Source: an uncultured Oxalobacteraceae bacterium (GTDB lineage Bacteria > Pseudomonadota > Gammaproteobacteria > Burkholderiales > Burkholderiaceae). From it: a stretch of DNA of 5,794 nt. Below, piece by piece: positions 4,384-5,794 of the stretch (positions within the stretch are counted from its first letter, which is position 1; each line of letters starts with the position of its first letter). The stretch covers positions 1 through 5,794 of the forward strand of contig CAMLDH010000261.1 in NCBI GenBank assembly GCA_946478765.1. Direction: 5' to 3'. The position numbers and the translations under genes were made by a program. The notes under the pieces are model-generated. The model did not search any database. It was given only the letters and a program-made list of their open reading frames with translations, and was not told where the DNA came from.

Positions 4384-4759
4384 TCAGCAAGAGATGCACT
4401 AAGCATAGTCTTGCTATACCAGCCCGCTTTGAGTTGAATCACCCGACTAACGCATAGGAGAAATGTTCAAAAATATATGCCTGAACATTTTCTGGGCCGG
4501 TCGAATTGATTTCTCTCATCACTTACTGATCGTTAGCATATTTTCAGATCCTACCTGATTGCATGCAGGAATTTTTATCGCATAGGCATGCAGATAATGG
4601 CAAGAATTCGTTGGGGGGGGCGACGCTCGCTGCTCTGGACCGCTTCGCGGCCGCCAATAGGGCACGTCGATCGATGGCAACGGCTCCCGCTTGAATCGCA
4701 TAAAGGCGTTGTCTCTCACATCGTAATAAGGATGTCGCTCGCTGCGGTGAAGTCAGCAA
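4384..4759. other. gene-poor stretch before the IS21 end
   Basis: No convincing gene is seen here. It contains an inverted repeat at 4461-4490, a direct repeat GCATGCAG at 4561-4568 and 4586-4593, and a run of eight G at 4613-4620. On the minus strand between about 4620 and 4735 one frame has a protein-like composition (YDVRDNAFMRFKREP, then VPYWRPR). It has no homologue I can name and could be the tail of a gene cut by the IS21 insertion. Confidence 0.4.
4461..4490. repeat. 9-bp-arm inverted repeat
   Basis: AAATGTTCA (4461-4469) and TGAACATTT (4482-4490) are perfect inverted arms around a 12-base AT-rich spacer. AG before the left arm and TCT after the right arm extend the symmetry if one base is skipped. 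It lies about 90 bp upstream of the hypothetical minus-strand gene, so it may be an operator for it. A T-rich hairpin terminator seems less likely because the stem is AT-rich. Confidence 0.5.
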
Positions 4760-4765
4760 TGTCAA

Positions 4766-4786
4766 CAGCGATTTAAAACTGATACA
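4766..4786. repeat. IS21 terminal repeat, outer copy
   Basis: It begins CAGCGATTTAAAACTGA and ends TACA. It matches 20 of 21 bases with the copy at 4800-4820, offset by 34 bp. Repeated sites at each end are typical of IS21, where they serve as IstA binding sites. Confidence 0.8.
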
Positions 4787-4799
4787 GTTTTTCAATAAT

Positions 4800-4820
4800 C
4801 AGCGATTTAAAACTGACACA
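4800..4820. repeat. IS21 terminal repeat, inner copy
   Basis: It begins CAGCGATTTAAAACTGA and ends CACA. It is the second copy of the terminal repeat, in the same orientation, 34 bp inside the outer one. Confidence 0.8.
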
Positions 4821-4863
4821 CCTCTATCCTCTCTTCGTCCTATCGGTCACCCACCCGAGTGCA

Positions 4864-4905
4864 CGTTGCGGGCGTTTTGCAAGGACCGGAAGAACGCCCG
4901 CAACG
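4864..4905. terminator. strong hairpin after istB
   Basis: CGTTGCGGGCGTT (4864-4876) and AACGCCCGCAACG (4893-4905) are perfect 13-bp inverted arms around a 16-base loop, starting 9 bp past the istB stop on the minus strand. Transcripts from either side would fold here. There is no adjacent U-run, so it may stall transcription, stabilise the istAB mRNA end or block read-through from outside rather than act as a classic intrinsic terminator. Confidence 0.55.
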
Positions 4906-4913
4906 CGCGGCGC

Positions 4914-5794
<881 letters not shown>

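Noticed and set aside
4003..4457. plus-strand frames of 62 and 87 codons opposite the hypothetical gene
   Set aside because: They have weaker composition than the minus-strand frame and no ribosome binding sites. Both are treated as shadows.

Overview
The window looks like the maintenance region of a plasmid or secondary replicon from a proteobacterium, most likely a betaproteobacterium of the Burkholderiales type. That placement is an inference from the style of the ParA/ParB proteins and the kinds of insertion sequence present; no rRNA or other phylogenetic marker is in the window.

Layout. Positions 1-252 hold a decayed mini-element (79-252) whose ends look like those of the IS66 family. 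Positions 253-950 carry no gene. They contain two perfect parS-like palindromes (528-542 and 804-820) and a very A-rich tract (861-910), followed by a short promoter/operator zone. A tight two-gene operon follows: parA (955-2157, type Ia partition ATPase) and parB (2150-3280, CTPase-fold centromere-binding protein), overlapping by 8 bp. Right after parB lies a third parS-like site (3303-3315) inside a larger inverted repeat. That repeat runs directly into the first of six 19-bp iterons (3320-3719; consensus CCCATAWHCNTTCACCTAT). Three copies of a separate dyad, GTCA-N3-TGAC, alternate with iterons 2 to 4. This block is a probable iteron-type replication origin, but no replication initiator gene lies in the window.

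The right half is accessory DNA. It holds an unrecognised small gene on the minus strand (3910-4368), about 390 bp without a convincing gene, and then one end of an IS21-family element. The IS21 part starts near 4760 with two copies of a terminal repeat, followed by a 13-bp-arm hairpin, istB (4914-5699, minus) and the last 32 codons of istA, which runs off the right edge.

How it fits together: ParB should load at the GTTCCTANTAGGAAC sites on both sides of parAB and, with the ParA ATPase, segregate the replicon. ParA (with its N-terminal extension) probably represses its own promoter through the inverted repeat at 929-945. The iterons should be bound by a Rep protein encoded elsewhere on the replicon. 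The outermost parS abuts iteron 1, so partition and replication control sit side by side. I see no clearly new enzymatic or defence system. The least explained signals are the alternating iteron/GTCA-N3-TGAC array, the iteron origin without a neighbouring rep gene, and the IS66-type mini-element.
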